A DNA stretch of 13,204 nt. Source: Candidatus Poribacteria bacterium (lineage in GTDB: Bacteria; Poribacteria; WGA-4E; WGA-3G). Below the pieces are notes generated by a model. It had not been told where the DNA came from, made no database searches, and was given only the letters and a program-made list of their open reading frames with translations. Below, in pieces: positions 6,026 to 13,055 of this stretch (within the stretch, counting starts at the first letter, position 1; each line of letters starts with the position of its first letter). The stretch lies in NCBI GenBank assembly GCA_007571355.1, contig RKRO01000362.1, forward strand, positions 1-13,204, read 5' to 3'. The translations under genes and the position numbers were made by a program.

Positions 6026-6186
6026 AACGCCAGTTTGATGAATCATTTCGGAGGTGTTGCGGGTTCTATTTTCGCAGTACAGGAGCGTAAATTGTAGCAC
6101 AAACTGTTAGTTTGTGGGGTATACAGCGCAAATGAACACGATATGCCACATACATCCAACTTTTATCAAACTCACGTTGCGTCTAT
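6018..6186 (+). mobile_element. R2 MITE, complete copy with 8-bp target duplication
   Basis: The element proper is 6026-6178 (153 bp). The left end AACGCCAGTTTGAT and right end ATCAAACTCACGTT are inverted repeats matching at 12 of 14 positions. GCGTCTAT occurs immediately before (6018-6025) and immediately after (6179-6186), a perfect 8-bp direct duplication expected from transposition. The internal hairpin has arms CACAAACT/AGTTTGTG, and its 3-base loop is GTT here versus TTT in the other copies. The insertion lies in the first bases of an R1 element. No coding capacity is seen. Confidence 0.88.
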
Positions 6187-6320
6187 AGTAAAGCCCGAAA
6201 TGATTGAAACACATCCTATCGAAAGGAGGTCCCTCTGATTCCCCCTGAGAAGGGGGGACAAACGCTAAAATCCAACGCGAAGAAAGTGTTTCTTCTTGGG
6301 GGTTGTCTTCCTAAAAGTGT
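6184..6320 (+). repeat. R1 MITE copy B, 3' truncated
   Basis: It starts TATAGTAAAGCCC and matches the 13056 copy through GATTGAAACACATCCTATCG, AAAGGAGG, a CCCCCT/AGGGGG hairpin and GGGGGTTGTCTTCCTAAAAG. It then lacks the terminal TTTTACTATA. It carries extra sequence (about 6261-6290) relative to the 13056 copy. Its first three bases are part of the R2 target duplication, so R2 jumped into it. Confidence 0.75.
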
Positions 6321-6349
6321 CCCCTTAATTCTCGGATCCACTCTAAACG

Positions 6350-6374
6350 AAAAAGGCGAGGTTAAAACCTCGCC
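6350..6374 (-). terminator. Intrinsic terminator of the sigma-Kelch operon
   Basis: On the minus strand GGCGAGGT (6374-6367) pairs perfectly with ACCTCGCC (6362-6355) around TTTA, followed by five T (6354-6350). It is about 95 bases after the stop codon at 6468. The region 6375-6467 shows nothing else I recognise. Confidence 0.88.
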
Positions 6375-6467
6375 AATGGAGAAGGAGACACATCTGGAAA
6401 AAACAATATTGGAAATTCAATTGCCGACTTTTTTTACCTGTTTGCCCGTTCCACTTAGACGAACACG

Positions 6468-8354
6468 CTAAGGAACGCCGCTTGGGTCGTAAACTTGGAC
6501 ACTCGTAGCGGGGCCTCCCCCAAAAATATAGAATTGCCCATCTATCACCTCAGTTTTATGTCCCCATTTACCCATGGGCATCTCCGACGCTTGGGTCCAA
6601 CGGTCGGTTGCGGGATCGTAGATTTCAATCGTTGAAAGTTTTTTAAATTCCCTATCTTTCTTAAAGTAACCACCTATGACATAGATTTTTCCATCAATTA
6701 CGCTGGCTGTGTGATCTGCTTTTGGGGCAGACATCTCTGTTCTTTCACGCCATTGATTCGTCTTTGGATTGAACACTTCAACACTGGAAAGGTAAAGATG
6801 TAACTGGCTCTCAATCTGTGGCCAGCCCAACCCACCGATAGCATAGATTTCTCCGTTCACAACGCTAATTGCTGCGGAACAACGGGCACGGTTCAGACTT
6901 TGGGCTTTCGTCCATGTATCCGTTGCTGGATCATAGACCCCCACCGTTTTTAAGTGCGGTTTTTCCTGCGTCGTTAACCACCCGCCAATGGCATAGATTT
7001 TCCCATCCACAACGCAGGTCATGGTCTTCCTCGGTGTAGGCATATCGGTTTTCTGGGTCCAGGTGTCCGTAACCGGATCATACATTTCTACGGTTGCCAG
7101 TTCTTTACTCTCATATTTGGAACCGCGAGGCACCTGAATTGTCTTTATTTGCGACCCGCCAATGGCGTAGATGTTACCATCCACAACGGAGACAGATACA
7201 CCCGACCGCGCTGTCGGCATATCCGATTTTCGTTCCCAGGTATCGGTTTTCGGGTCGTACATTTCTACGCTTGAAAGCGATAGTTCCCCAAATTCGCCTG
7301 TTTCGAGTTGTCTGTTACCGCCTATCACGAACACTTTTCCATTCACGACAGATGTAGCAAAATTCGCTCGCGCTGTTGGCATGTCCGCTTTCCGCGTCCA
7401 CTGCAACGCAGCAGGTCCGAGAGAATTCCGCTGGGTATCGGACATAAGCCGCGTTTCAGAGGCCTGCAGTCCTGCCCCGATGCTTTTATCGGCAGAGATC
7501 GCTCGTCCGACTTGGTTTCGTACATCGGGTTTTAAATCAATATCAAGAACGATAGCGGTATCAACAATTTCAACCGTAGGTTCGGCGACTGCCTCGAAAC
7601 TGTACGGTTTCTGAAAGCGGGCGAGGTATTGGTTGGTCGCACCTAATAGCATGGTAACCAGAAGGGCCGCCATACCCAAAGCACCCCACGGGAGCAGCGG
7701 CTTTGCAACCGGAGGCGGTGTCGGTTTCAGCTCAGCAACCTGTCGCATGATGTTCTCTGTTACGTTGGTCGGGAACTGCGCGCCACCGAGGACTTCCTGA
7801 ACCAAGAGCTCTTGGTCCTCCCGCAAACGCTTTCGCGCCCGCCAGAGGCGATTTGTAATCGTGTTTACGGAGACACCTAAGAATTTGCTGATCTCCTTCG
7901 CTGTCATTTCACCGAGATAGTAGAGCGTCATGACCGTGCGCTCGCTCTCCGGCAGTTTCGACAGCAGTTTTTGGGCAATTTCATAACGGTGTTCGGTGTC
8001 TTCTGCTTCGCGTTGTTCCGAGGTATAACGGGCATAAGAAGATTTTTCTATTTCTTCCACAGGTGTGTCCTCCAGCGATTGCATCGCAGGTTTGTGCCTT
8101 TGGAGCCAATTAAGACAAAGTCGATGTGCGATGACATAGAGCCACCCCGCAAATTGATTCGGATTTTTGAGTGTCGAGAGTTTCTTGTATGCCTGAAGAA
8201 AGGTATCTTGTGTAATCTCCTCAGCATAGTGAAAGTCGTTAACCTTCCGCCATGCAAGCGCGTGAACACCTTTTTGGTATTTTTGAACCAAAGTGTTAAA
8301 GGCATCATCGTCACCTGACAGAATTCTGCGAATCAGTTGAGCATCGTTTTCCAT
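6468..8354 (-). CDS. ECF-type sigma factor fused via a membrane span to a Kelch propeller
   Basis: A 628-residue fusion. Residues 15-88 are sigma region 2 (DDDAFNTLVQKYQKGVHALA, then EITQDTFLQAYKKL and FAGWLYVIAHRLCLNWLQRH). Residues 125-178 are region 4 (LPESERTVMTLYYLGEMTAK, then a helix-turn-helix ending VSVNTITNRLWRARKRLRE). A Pro-rich linker leads to one membrane span at about 221-241, then a linker to 318 and six Kelch repeats (318-628). Each repeat has MPxxR, a VIGG/AIGG-type block and YDPxTDxW. The topology puts the DNA-binding half in the cytoplasm and the propeller outside, so it may be a one-protein signal receiver; this is inferred. The start at 8354 has AAGGAG 9 bases upstream; an in-frame GTG at 8384 would add ten residues but lacks this. 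It is probably the last gene of an operon with the two upstream secreted-protein genes. Confidence 0.9.
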   Translation of the reverse strand: MENDAQLIRRILSGDDDAFNTLVQKYQKGVHALAWRKVNDFHYAEEITQDTFLQAYKKLSTLKNPNQFAGWLYVIAHRLCLNWLQRHKPAMQSLEDTPVEEIEKSSYARYTSEQREAEDTEHRYEIAQKLLSKLPESERTVMTLYYLGEMTAKEISKFLGVSVNTITNRLWRARKRLREDQELLVQEVLGGAQFPTNVTENIMRQVAELKPTPPPVAKPLLPWGALGMAALLVTMLLGATNQYLARFQKPYSFEAVAEPTVEIVDTAIVLDIDLKPDVRNQVGRAISADKSIGAGLQASETRLMSDTQRNSLGPAALQWTRKADMPTARANFATSVVNGKVFVIGGNRQLETGEFGELSLSSVEMYDPKTDTWERKSDMPTARSGVSVSVVDGNIYAIGGSQIKTIQVPRGSKYESKELATVEMYDPVTDTWTQKTDMPTPRKTMTCVVDGKIYAIGGWLTTQEKPHLKTVGVYDPATDTWTKAQSLNRARCSAAISVVNGEIYAIGGLGWPQIESQLHLYLSSVEVFNPKTNQWRERTEMSAPKADHTASVIDGKIYVIGGYFKKDREFKKLSTIEIYDPATDRWTQASEMPMGKWGHKTEVIDGQFYIFGGGPATSVQVYDPSGVP

Positions 8355-8428
8355 TGTCACAATCTCCTTTCTTTTTGATTTCACAAACTGGGTGTCACGA
8401 GACCTACTCCAACGGACTCTGATATAGT

Positions 8429-9505
8429 TTAATGGGATTTTTTTATTTTACCCCAACTTGTGGACAGTTTGCCGCCCGCCGTGACAGCACGAGATCCGGT
8501 ATCGTAGACGAGAACATCTGTCGAAAATTGCCCACCTGCATCAAGATTTCCGAAGACATAAATCTTTCCATTGACCGTCGCTGCACCAAAAGTGTCAAGC
8601 GGGTTGGGCAATGCTGAAATCTCTCGCCACGTCTCCGCCCGTGGATGATACACATTCACGGTTGCTAATTGCTGCAAGCCGCCTTCGCGTGTGTAACCCC
8701 CAATCAGATAGATGTCATCCCCAACAACAGTACTCGAGAACCAATTTTTGAGTTCTAACATATCTTTCTTTTTCTGCCATTGACGGTTTATCGGGTCATA
8801 TTCCTCAATGCTCCCCAGAAACTCACCAGCCCCCCACTGTTCGGGGAGTGGCCATCCTTCTCCGCCAATGACATAAATACGATCGCCGACAACCACCACA
8901 CCCCCAGGATCGCGCCGGGTCGGCATTTTGGGACCCTTCGCCCACGTATCCGTAGCAGGATCATAAATGTCAACGCGGTCCATTCGTTGTTCCTGTCCAT
9001 CTCCCAGGCCTGTTGTCCCCCCAATGAGATAGGCGTTTCCAGCAACCACGCCCAGACCGAAGTAGAAGCGAGAAATCGGCATCTCCTTTTTCCGGGTCCA
9101 TGTATCTGTGAGTGGATCGTATGCCTCTACGTGATCCGCCATTTTCCAATTCTGAAGGAAATTGTCTTTTGAATTATACCCCCCAAAGACATAGACCGTG
9201 CTATTGACGACAGCCGCTTTTGCATTCGTGCGTGGCGTTGGCATATCTGTGCCTCTCTGCCACGTGTTGGTTTGCGGGTCATAGACCTCAACAGTTGAAA
9301 GTCCAAAGGGACCTGCATTGTTTTTAAAGAGACTGCCACCGATGATATAAACCTTATCATCTACGACTACGGTAGAGAATTCCCATCTCTTCGTGGGGAG
9401 CTGCGTTATCACTTCCCAATCCTGACCCGCAAAGGATTCTATTTGCATAAGTAAGGCAATGAAAACAGCAACGCCAATAACGATAACTTTTTTTGTAGAT
9501 TTCAT
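8429..9505 (-). CDS. Secreted six-bladed Kelch-repeat protein
   Basis: A 358-residue exported protein. The signal peptide has hydrophobic core 7-20 and a likely cleavage after SFA at 24-26. Six Kelch repeats fill residues 28-337, recognisable by YIIGG, YVFGG, YLIGG, YVIGG, YLIGG and YVFGN blocks and by YDPxTxTW motifs; they would form one beta-propeller. Kelch propellers usually bind proteins or glycans and no catalytic signature is seen. After the propeller a short tail ends GKLSTSWGKIKK (345-356), closely similar to the C-terminus of the preceding gene product. The ATG at 9505 overlaps the upstream stop as ATGA, indicating translational coupling; an in-frame ATG at 9523 would add six residues. 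The propeller resembles that of the sigma-Kelch fusion 74 bases downstream, which suggests a shared ligand or partner, though this is inference. Confidence 0.88.
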   Translation of the reverse strand: MKSTKKVIVIGVAVFIALLMQIESFAGQDWEVITQLPTKRWEFSTVVVDDKVYIIGGSLFKNNAGPFGLSTVEVYDPQTNTWQRGTDMPTPRTNAKAAVVNSTVYVFGGYNSKDNFLQNWKMADHVEAYDPLTDTWTRKKEMPISRFYFGLGVVAGNAYLIGGTTGLGDGQEQRMDRVDIYDPATDTWAKGPKMPTRRDPGGVVVVGDRIYVIGGEGWPLPEQWGAGEFLGSIEEYDPINRQWQKKKDMLELKNWFSSTVVGDDIYLIGGYTREGGLQQLATVNVYHPRAETWREISALPNPLDTFGAATVNGKIYVFGNLDAGGQFSTDVLVYDTGSRAVTAGGKLSTSWGKIKKSH

Positions 9506-10392
9506 TGCTTCAGTCGTCCCCATGTTATTGTGAGTTTCCCTTGTGCTTCAACAGCAAGCGCGTTCCCAATCTTCGCGCCATTTTTACCTACCAGATGATG
9601 TGCATTGCCCGATGCATCTGAAAATTGCTGGGTGCCACCAGATTCATCAAAATGCCATAAGGCAACCGTCTTTGCGTCATTTTTGAACTTGTCATCTGGC
9701 ATAAAGCCTTTTTTGTTGACATCGTAACGAGCCTCCGTTGAGATGCGGACCTCATCAATATATCCTGTGAAGGAAGCAAGAAACGATTTGGCTGGCGGAC
9801 GACCCGGTAGCACAATTATTTTTCCATACCCGCCAAGCACGAAGTCCTTTGGACGCAAACCACGAGGATCGCGATTGTGTCCAAGCGGTTGCCCGTGTTG
9901 ATGTGTCCCCCCGAAATCATTGATGATCGCCGTTACCTGATTCCCCTTTACCTGATAAGCGATGTGGTACCACTCGTTCAACGCAAGCGAGATCGGGAAA
10001 GATAGCGTCTGACCGAACTTTCCATCAAGAAAGGAACTCATTAGCAAGACGAGGTCCCCCTTCGGCGGATCGGTATTTAGCACATTCGCCAACTCATTGA
10101 ATTGACCTTCATTATTTACGATGACCATATCCACCTGTTGATAGAGGATCGTCAATACTGTGTCCTTGGTGTCGGGCGGTGCAGTCGGATATATCCATGC
10201 TTCAAAGGTCAATTCGTCTGTGCCATCTGGCAAGAGATAACCAAAAGTTTCAAAATCTAAAACGGCGTAGTCATCGACCCCGTCAAGGACTAAATAGTTG
10301 CCCCCGGCAGGTGATGGGGGCGGCAACGCTTTCACACTCAGCGGCATTAACGCGAGCAGAAAGAGGCATGTAAGGATTTGTCGAGTCCCCAT
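9502..10392 (-). CDS. Secreted LamG/concanavalin-A-like lectin-fold protein
   Basis: A 296-residue exported protein. The signal peptide occupies residues 1-22 (likely cleavage after VKA). A LamG-like jelly-roll follows: NYLVLDGVDDYAVL at 32-45, LTFEAWIYPT at 61-70, NEWYHIAYQVKGNQVTAII at 139-157, and GYIDEVRISTEAR at 210-222, then VALWHFDES at 243-251. These are the standard strands of the LamG/pentraxin-type domain that binds glycans or other extracellular ligands. The protein ends in GKLTITWGRLK (285-295), shared with the next gene product. The start is supported by AAGGAAA about 8 bases before ATG. It is the first gene of the LamG, Kelch, sigma-Kelch set and is transcribed away from the lipoprotein operon. 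Domain call is solid; ligand unknown. Confidence 0.87.
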   Translation of the reverse strand: MGTRQILTCLFLLALMPLSVKALPPPSPAGGNYLVLDGVDDYAVLDFETFGYLLPDGTDELTFEAWIYPTAPPDTKDTVLTILYQQVDMVIVNNEGQFNELANVLNTDPPKGDLVLLMSSFLDGKFGQTLSFPISLALNEWYHIAYQVKGNQVTAIINDFGGTHQHGQPLGHNRDPRGLRPKDFVLGGYGKIIVLPGRPPAKSFLASFTGYIDEVRISTEARYDVNKKGFMPDDKFKNDAKTVALWHFDESGGTQQFSDASGNAHHLVGKNGAKIGNALAVEAQGKLTITWGRLKQ

Positions 10393-10633
10393 TTTTTATT
10401 TCCTTTCCGTGAATATTGAAATTTAATTCCTGCCTTTAATCAAGATACCTAACGTCCAACCTTTCTTCAGGGTTTACCTGGGTTTAACGCTTGATAATTT
10501 AGTCCATAGATCAGACTTTCGGTATGTATATTACACCCTTTATAATTAAAGACACAATTTTCGGAAAGAAATTGTGCATAATTGTGAAAAAAGCTGAGAT
10601 TTTTGTCTAAAAACTGGCAAAATTGTTTTGAAA
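10393..10633. promoter_or_regulatory. Divergent intergenic region with a CACAATTT palindrome
   Basis: This spacer separates the LamG operon (-) from the lipoprotein operon (+). It contains the inverted repeat CACAATTT (10553-10560) and AAATTGTG (10569-10576), plus another ATTGTG at 10581-10586. That arrangement could be an operator acting on both sides. It also has a direct repeat of GGGTTTA/GGTTTAAC type near 10471-10490. AT-rich words resembling -10 boxes are present on the minus strand but no convincing -35 pair, so I do not place the LamG promoter. Confidence 0.35.
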
Positions 10634-10661
10634 CTTGCTTTTATTTTCAGATTTTACTATA
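10634..10661 (+). repeat. R1 MITE remnant, right end only
   Basis: CTTTTATTTTCAGATTTTAC followed by TATA matches the right end of R1 copies at 13178-13203 and about 133-149. Nothing upstream of 10634 aligns with the rest of R1, so only some 28 terminal bases remain. Confidence 0.6.
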
Positions 10662-10663
10662 AT
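10635..10663 (+). promoter_or_regulatory. Candidate promoter formed by the R1 right end
   Basis: TATAAT (10658-10663) is a perfect -10 box. It is made of the last four bases of the R1 terminus (TATA) plus the two flanking bases AT. TTGCTT (10635-10640) lies exactly 17 bases upstream, matching -35 consensus in TTG only. It is about 85 bases before the first lipoprotein start codon at 10748. Confidence 0.5.
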
Positions 10664-10747
10664 GCTCAAAGCGGAAGTCAGAATGACTGCATGAGACTAA
10701 AATTCGTCTTGACAGACTTTTCCCAACAATTTATTCGGGGGCGATTA

Positions 10748-11383
10748 ATGACATTCACATTGCGTATAGGTGTTTCGATATGTGTTTTGGCACTCGCCAG
10801 TTGTACAAGTGTTGAGTACCAAAAGATGCAAGCGGAACGGGATCAACTTCTCAAGAATTATGAAAACCTCCGCGAGGAAAACAGCGAACTGAAACTCAAA
10901 AATAGCATCACCGATACGCTCCTCGGTAAGTGGAAATTTTTGAGTCTTGAGATGGCGGAAAGCGATGTCACGCAAGAGGTCGCGGAGGCCAAAGCGGCAC
11001 TTTACGCACTTGAACTGAAAAATCTTACACTCGAATTCTTTGAGGAGAAAGGTATTTACCATTACCGCGGCGGAAAAGGTGAAACGGAGGTTTTGGGGCA
11101 ATTTACTGTAATTACGATTCGGTACGGCGATGAACCGTTCCCGTTCATCCGGTTCATTAGGCGCACCGGACCAGAAATAGAAAAATTGCTTTTCGCGGCG
11201 AGCGCGGATGGAAGAGCACTTGGATTGTCGAGCGCACCGGGGTTGGATACAGCAAGAGACATTGGTATCTCGGTTACGCCTGACAGACTGTATCTTACAA
11301 TGCACGGTAAGATGCAATCAGGTCCCGATGGCTGGGTACAGAGTGGTGGCGTGCGCTGTTATTTTGAGAGGCTTGAAGAATGA
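10748..11383 (+). CDS. Lipoprotein, first of three tandem paralogs
   Basis: A 211-residue predicted lipoprotein. The signal peptide ends in lipobox LASC with Cys19 as the lipidation site. Residues 23-52 are a charged, heptad-like helix likely to be a coiled coil. From residue 58 a beta-rich domain begins with LLGKW, reminiscent of the GxW motif that opens lipocalin-like barrels, and continues to the conserved C-terminus GWVQSGGVRCYFERLEE (195-211). The family is not one I can name. The reading frame stays open back to 10628, but the ATG at 10748 gives a well-formed lipoprotein signal; earlier starts would put about 20-40 extra residues before it. The ribosome binding site is poor (GGGGGCG). 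The stop overlaps the next start as ATGA, so the genes form an operon. It is closer to the third paralog (shared RTGPE, IRF, RYGDxP) than to the second. Confidence 0.8.
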   Translation: MTFTLRIGVSICVLALASCTSVEYQKMQAERDQLLKNYENLREENSELKLKNSITDTLLGKWKFLSLEMAESDVTQEVAEAKAALYALELKNLTLEFFEEKGIYHYRGGKGETEVLGQFTVITIRYGDEPFPFIRFIRRTGPEIEKLLFAASADGRALGLSSAPGLDTARDIGISVTPDRLYLTMHGKMQSGPDGWVQSGGVRCYFERLEE

Positions 11384-11997
11384 AGTTATTGGCTGTTTTG
11401 GGTTTGATTACACTGGTTTTCGTAGGCTGTACCTCAGTGGAATACCAGCAGATACAGAACGAACGGGAACAACTCCGCGCGGCGTACGAGGAAGCACGGA
11501 TAAAAAACGACAGGCGGACTCCCAAAGACAGACTTGAGCAAGAGATACTTGGGACATGGCAGTTTCTCGGCATAGAGGTCTTAGAAAGCGATCTAAGTAA
11601 TGAAATTGCGCGCGCCACTATTACACTTGACGAATTGAGTCGTAAGCACCTAGCGATCCGATTTTTTGAACAGAACGGCATCCGTTTTTACGAGGGGCAC
11701 AACGGTAGCATTCGGGTTACCGGTGAATTCTCGATCTACGTTGAACGGATCGCTGAGGTGCTATACCCAAAACTTCGCATGAATCGGAGCTCAGGCATTA
11801 GACCTGGGGCGTTTTTATTCAATGAGCGTTCGGTACAGGTATTTGGTGGTCCGCCTGGAACCTCCAATGTTTTAATTTCTGTGCAGGGGAACCAACTTCA
11901 CCTGACATTAGGCGCAGGGGTATCGCAGACTCCCACACCTTATGGGTGGGTACAGAGCGACGGCATCAGATACTCCTTCAAACGGGTCGAAGAATAA
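11380..11997 (+). CDS. Lipoprotein, second of three tandem paralogs
   Basis: A 205-residue predicted lipoprotein with lipobox FVGC (Cys17). It starts after the lipidation site with the same TSVEYQ segment as the upstream paralog, followed by a predicted coiled-coil helix (21-55). Next come EILGTWQFLGIEV at 55-67 (LxGxW entry to a lipocalin-like or other small beta-barrel) and the shared ending GWVQSDGIRYSFKRVEE (189-205). The middle of the domain is more diverged: it lacks the RYGDxP and RTGPE blocks of the other two. The start codon overlaps the previous stop by 4 bases. Tandem placement, matched architecture and divergent centres point to duplication followed by specialisation. Anchoring is presumably to the outer or cytoplasmic membrane; which one cannot be told. 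Confidence 0.82.
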   Translation: MKLLAVLGLITLVFVGCTSVEYQQIQNEREQLRAAYEEARIKNDRRTPKDRLEQEILGTWQFLGIEVLESDLSNEIARATITLDELSRKHLAIRFFEQNGIRFYEGHNGSIRVTGEFSIYVERIAEVLYPKLRMNRSSGIRPGAFLFNERSVQVFGGPPGTSNVLISVQGNQLHLTLGAGVSQTPTPYGWVQSDGIRYSFKRVEE

Positions 11998-12022
11998 AAA
12001 ACAGAAAGCAGAGGAAGAAGTT

Positions 12023-12919
12023 GTGAAAACGTTAATAATTTTCAGTCTTGTCGCGATGATTTTTACGAGCTGCGCGGTCTTTACGCCGCAAGAGATGCAG
12101 GAGGAGCGGCGACGTTTGCTTGCGCTGCGTGACGCTGCACGCGAGCAGCACAGTCCAGAAAGGGTTAAAGCGGCCGTAAAAGATCTTCTCGTTGGGAAAT
12201 GGCAGTACGTCGGGTTAGAGGTTGAAGAGGGGAATGTTTACGCAAATCGGACGAAACGGAGGCCGCCACAGGCAACGGATTCGCCGAATGCTCCAACTGT
12301 TGGTGTTCCTAACAGGGGTACCGATGAACAAAAAGCAGCACCTAACGCACCTGAACAAGAAGCAACGGTGTTGTCGAAAGAGATGGAAGAACAGGAACAA
12401 AGTTCGACGGAAGGTGCGACGCGTCTGCCATCAATTGAGGTTACAGATCAGAAATCGAATCAACGGATCCTTGGAGCGAAGGCTGCACTCATTGCATCTA
12501 CGCGCAAAAATCTTATCCTCGAATTTACAGAGGATCGCAGTTCTTACTATTACAGCGGTAGCAATCGCGGCACGAACGTCACAGGCCAGTGTTACGTTAC
12601 AACGAAACGATACGGAGATGATCCGCACACATTTATCCGTTTTAATCAGCGGACGGGACCAGAGTTGCTCGAATTCCTTTTCGGTTCCGAAGCCATAAAA
12701 CAGATAACCGCGAAGCAAAAACTGAAGCGCGCTGAGATGACAAAAAATTTCAATCGAAAAGGTGCTTTAAAGGCGACCTCGCGTTCAATCGCTTCGATAC
12801 CAGGAATTACAGTGACGGAGGATACACTCTCTTTAGTGCTCTACGGAGATATGCAATTAACACCGAGGGGTTGGATGCGCACCGGTGGATTGAGATGCAC
12901 TTTTAAACGGATTGAGTAA
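12023..12919 (+). CDS. Lipoprotein, third tandem paralog, with a long low-complexity insert
   Basis: A 298-residue predicted lipoprotein with signal peptide and lipobox FTSC (Cys17), a helical segment 22-55, and LLVGKWQYVGLEV at 55-67 as the equivalent of the LxGxW block. Relative to its paralogs it carries an insert of about 75 residues (roughly 73-150) rich in Pro, Gln, Glu, Asn and Thr, which looks disordered. The domain then resumes at GAKAALIASTRKNLILEF, with RYGDDP at 196-201, RTGPEL at 210-215 and the family ending GWMRTGGLRCTFKRIE (283-298). The GTG start at 12023 is chosen because GAGGAAG lies about 6 bases upstream and it gives a compact lipoprotein signal; an ATG at 11942 in this frame would overlap the previous gene and lose that. 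It is 25 bases after the second paralog, so in the same operon. Confidence 0.8.
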   Translation: MKTLIIFSLVAMIFTSCAVFTPQEMQEERRRLLALRDAAREQHSPERVKAAVKDLLVGKWQYVGLEVEEGNVYANRTKRRPPQATDSPNAPTVGVPNRGTDEQKAAPNAPEQEATVLSKEMEEQEQSSTEGATRLPSIEVTDQKSNQRILGAKAALIASTRKNLILEFTEDRSSYYYSGSNRGTNVTGQCYVTTKRYGDDPHTFIRFNQRTGPELLEFLFGSEAIKQITAKQKLKRAEMTKNFNRKGALKATSRSIASIPGITVTEDTLSLVLYGDMQLTPRGWMRTGGLRCTFKRIE

Positions 12920-13037
12920 AGGTTTCGCGTTCCAAGCGGCTTTGAGAGAAACGCATGAAAATTTTAATAGCGTTAACCATCTCTGCTTCGGTTGGGGAAT
13001 CTCCGACGATAACCTTCTGAATTGCTTCACGAATCAT
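12903..13037 (-). pseudogene. Truncated TrpD-like N-terminal ORF
   Basis: A 44-codon minus-strand frame with a near-perfect ribosome binding site AGGAGGAA 6 bases before its ATG at 13037. Its first 28 residues, MIREAIQKVIVGDSPTEAEM and then VNAIKIFM, resemble the N-terminal helical domain of anthranilate phosphoribosyltransferase (TrpD) and related glycosyltransferase family 3 enzymes, which typically read MIxEAIxKLxxGxxLTxEE. The remaining 16 residues do not look like TrpD and the frame stops at 12903, overlapping the end of the third lipoprotein gene by 17 bases. The best reading is the surviving 5' end of a broken gene with its translation signal intact; a genuine small protein is possible. 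An R1 MITE begins 5 bases upstream of the ribosome binding site and may have cut it off from its promoter. The TrpD resemblance is from memory of the family and needs a profile search. Confidence 0.45.
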
Positions 13038-13055
13038 GCAATGTTCCTCCTAAAT

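Noticed and set aside
10628..10747. In-frame upstream extension of the first lipoprotein, from a TTG at 10628 or an ATG at 10691.
   Set aside because: It would bury the lipoprotein signal peptide behind 20-40 residues and overlap the promoter-like R1 end. The ATG at 10748 gives a proper signal with LASC lipobox.
11942..12022. Longer version of the third lipoprotein starting at ATG 11942.
   Set aside because: It lies inside the second lipoprotein gene in another frame and would destroy the signal peptide. GTG at 12023 has a good ribosome binding site.
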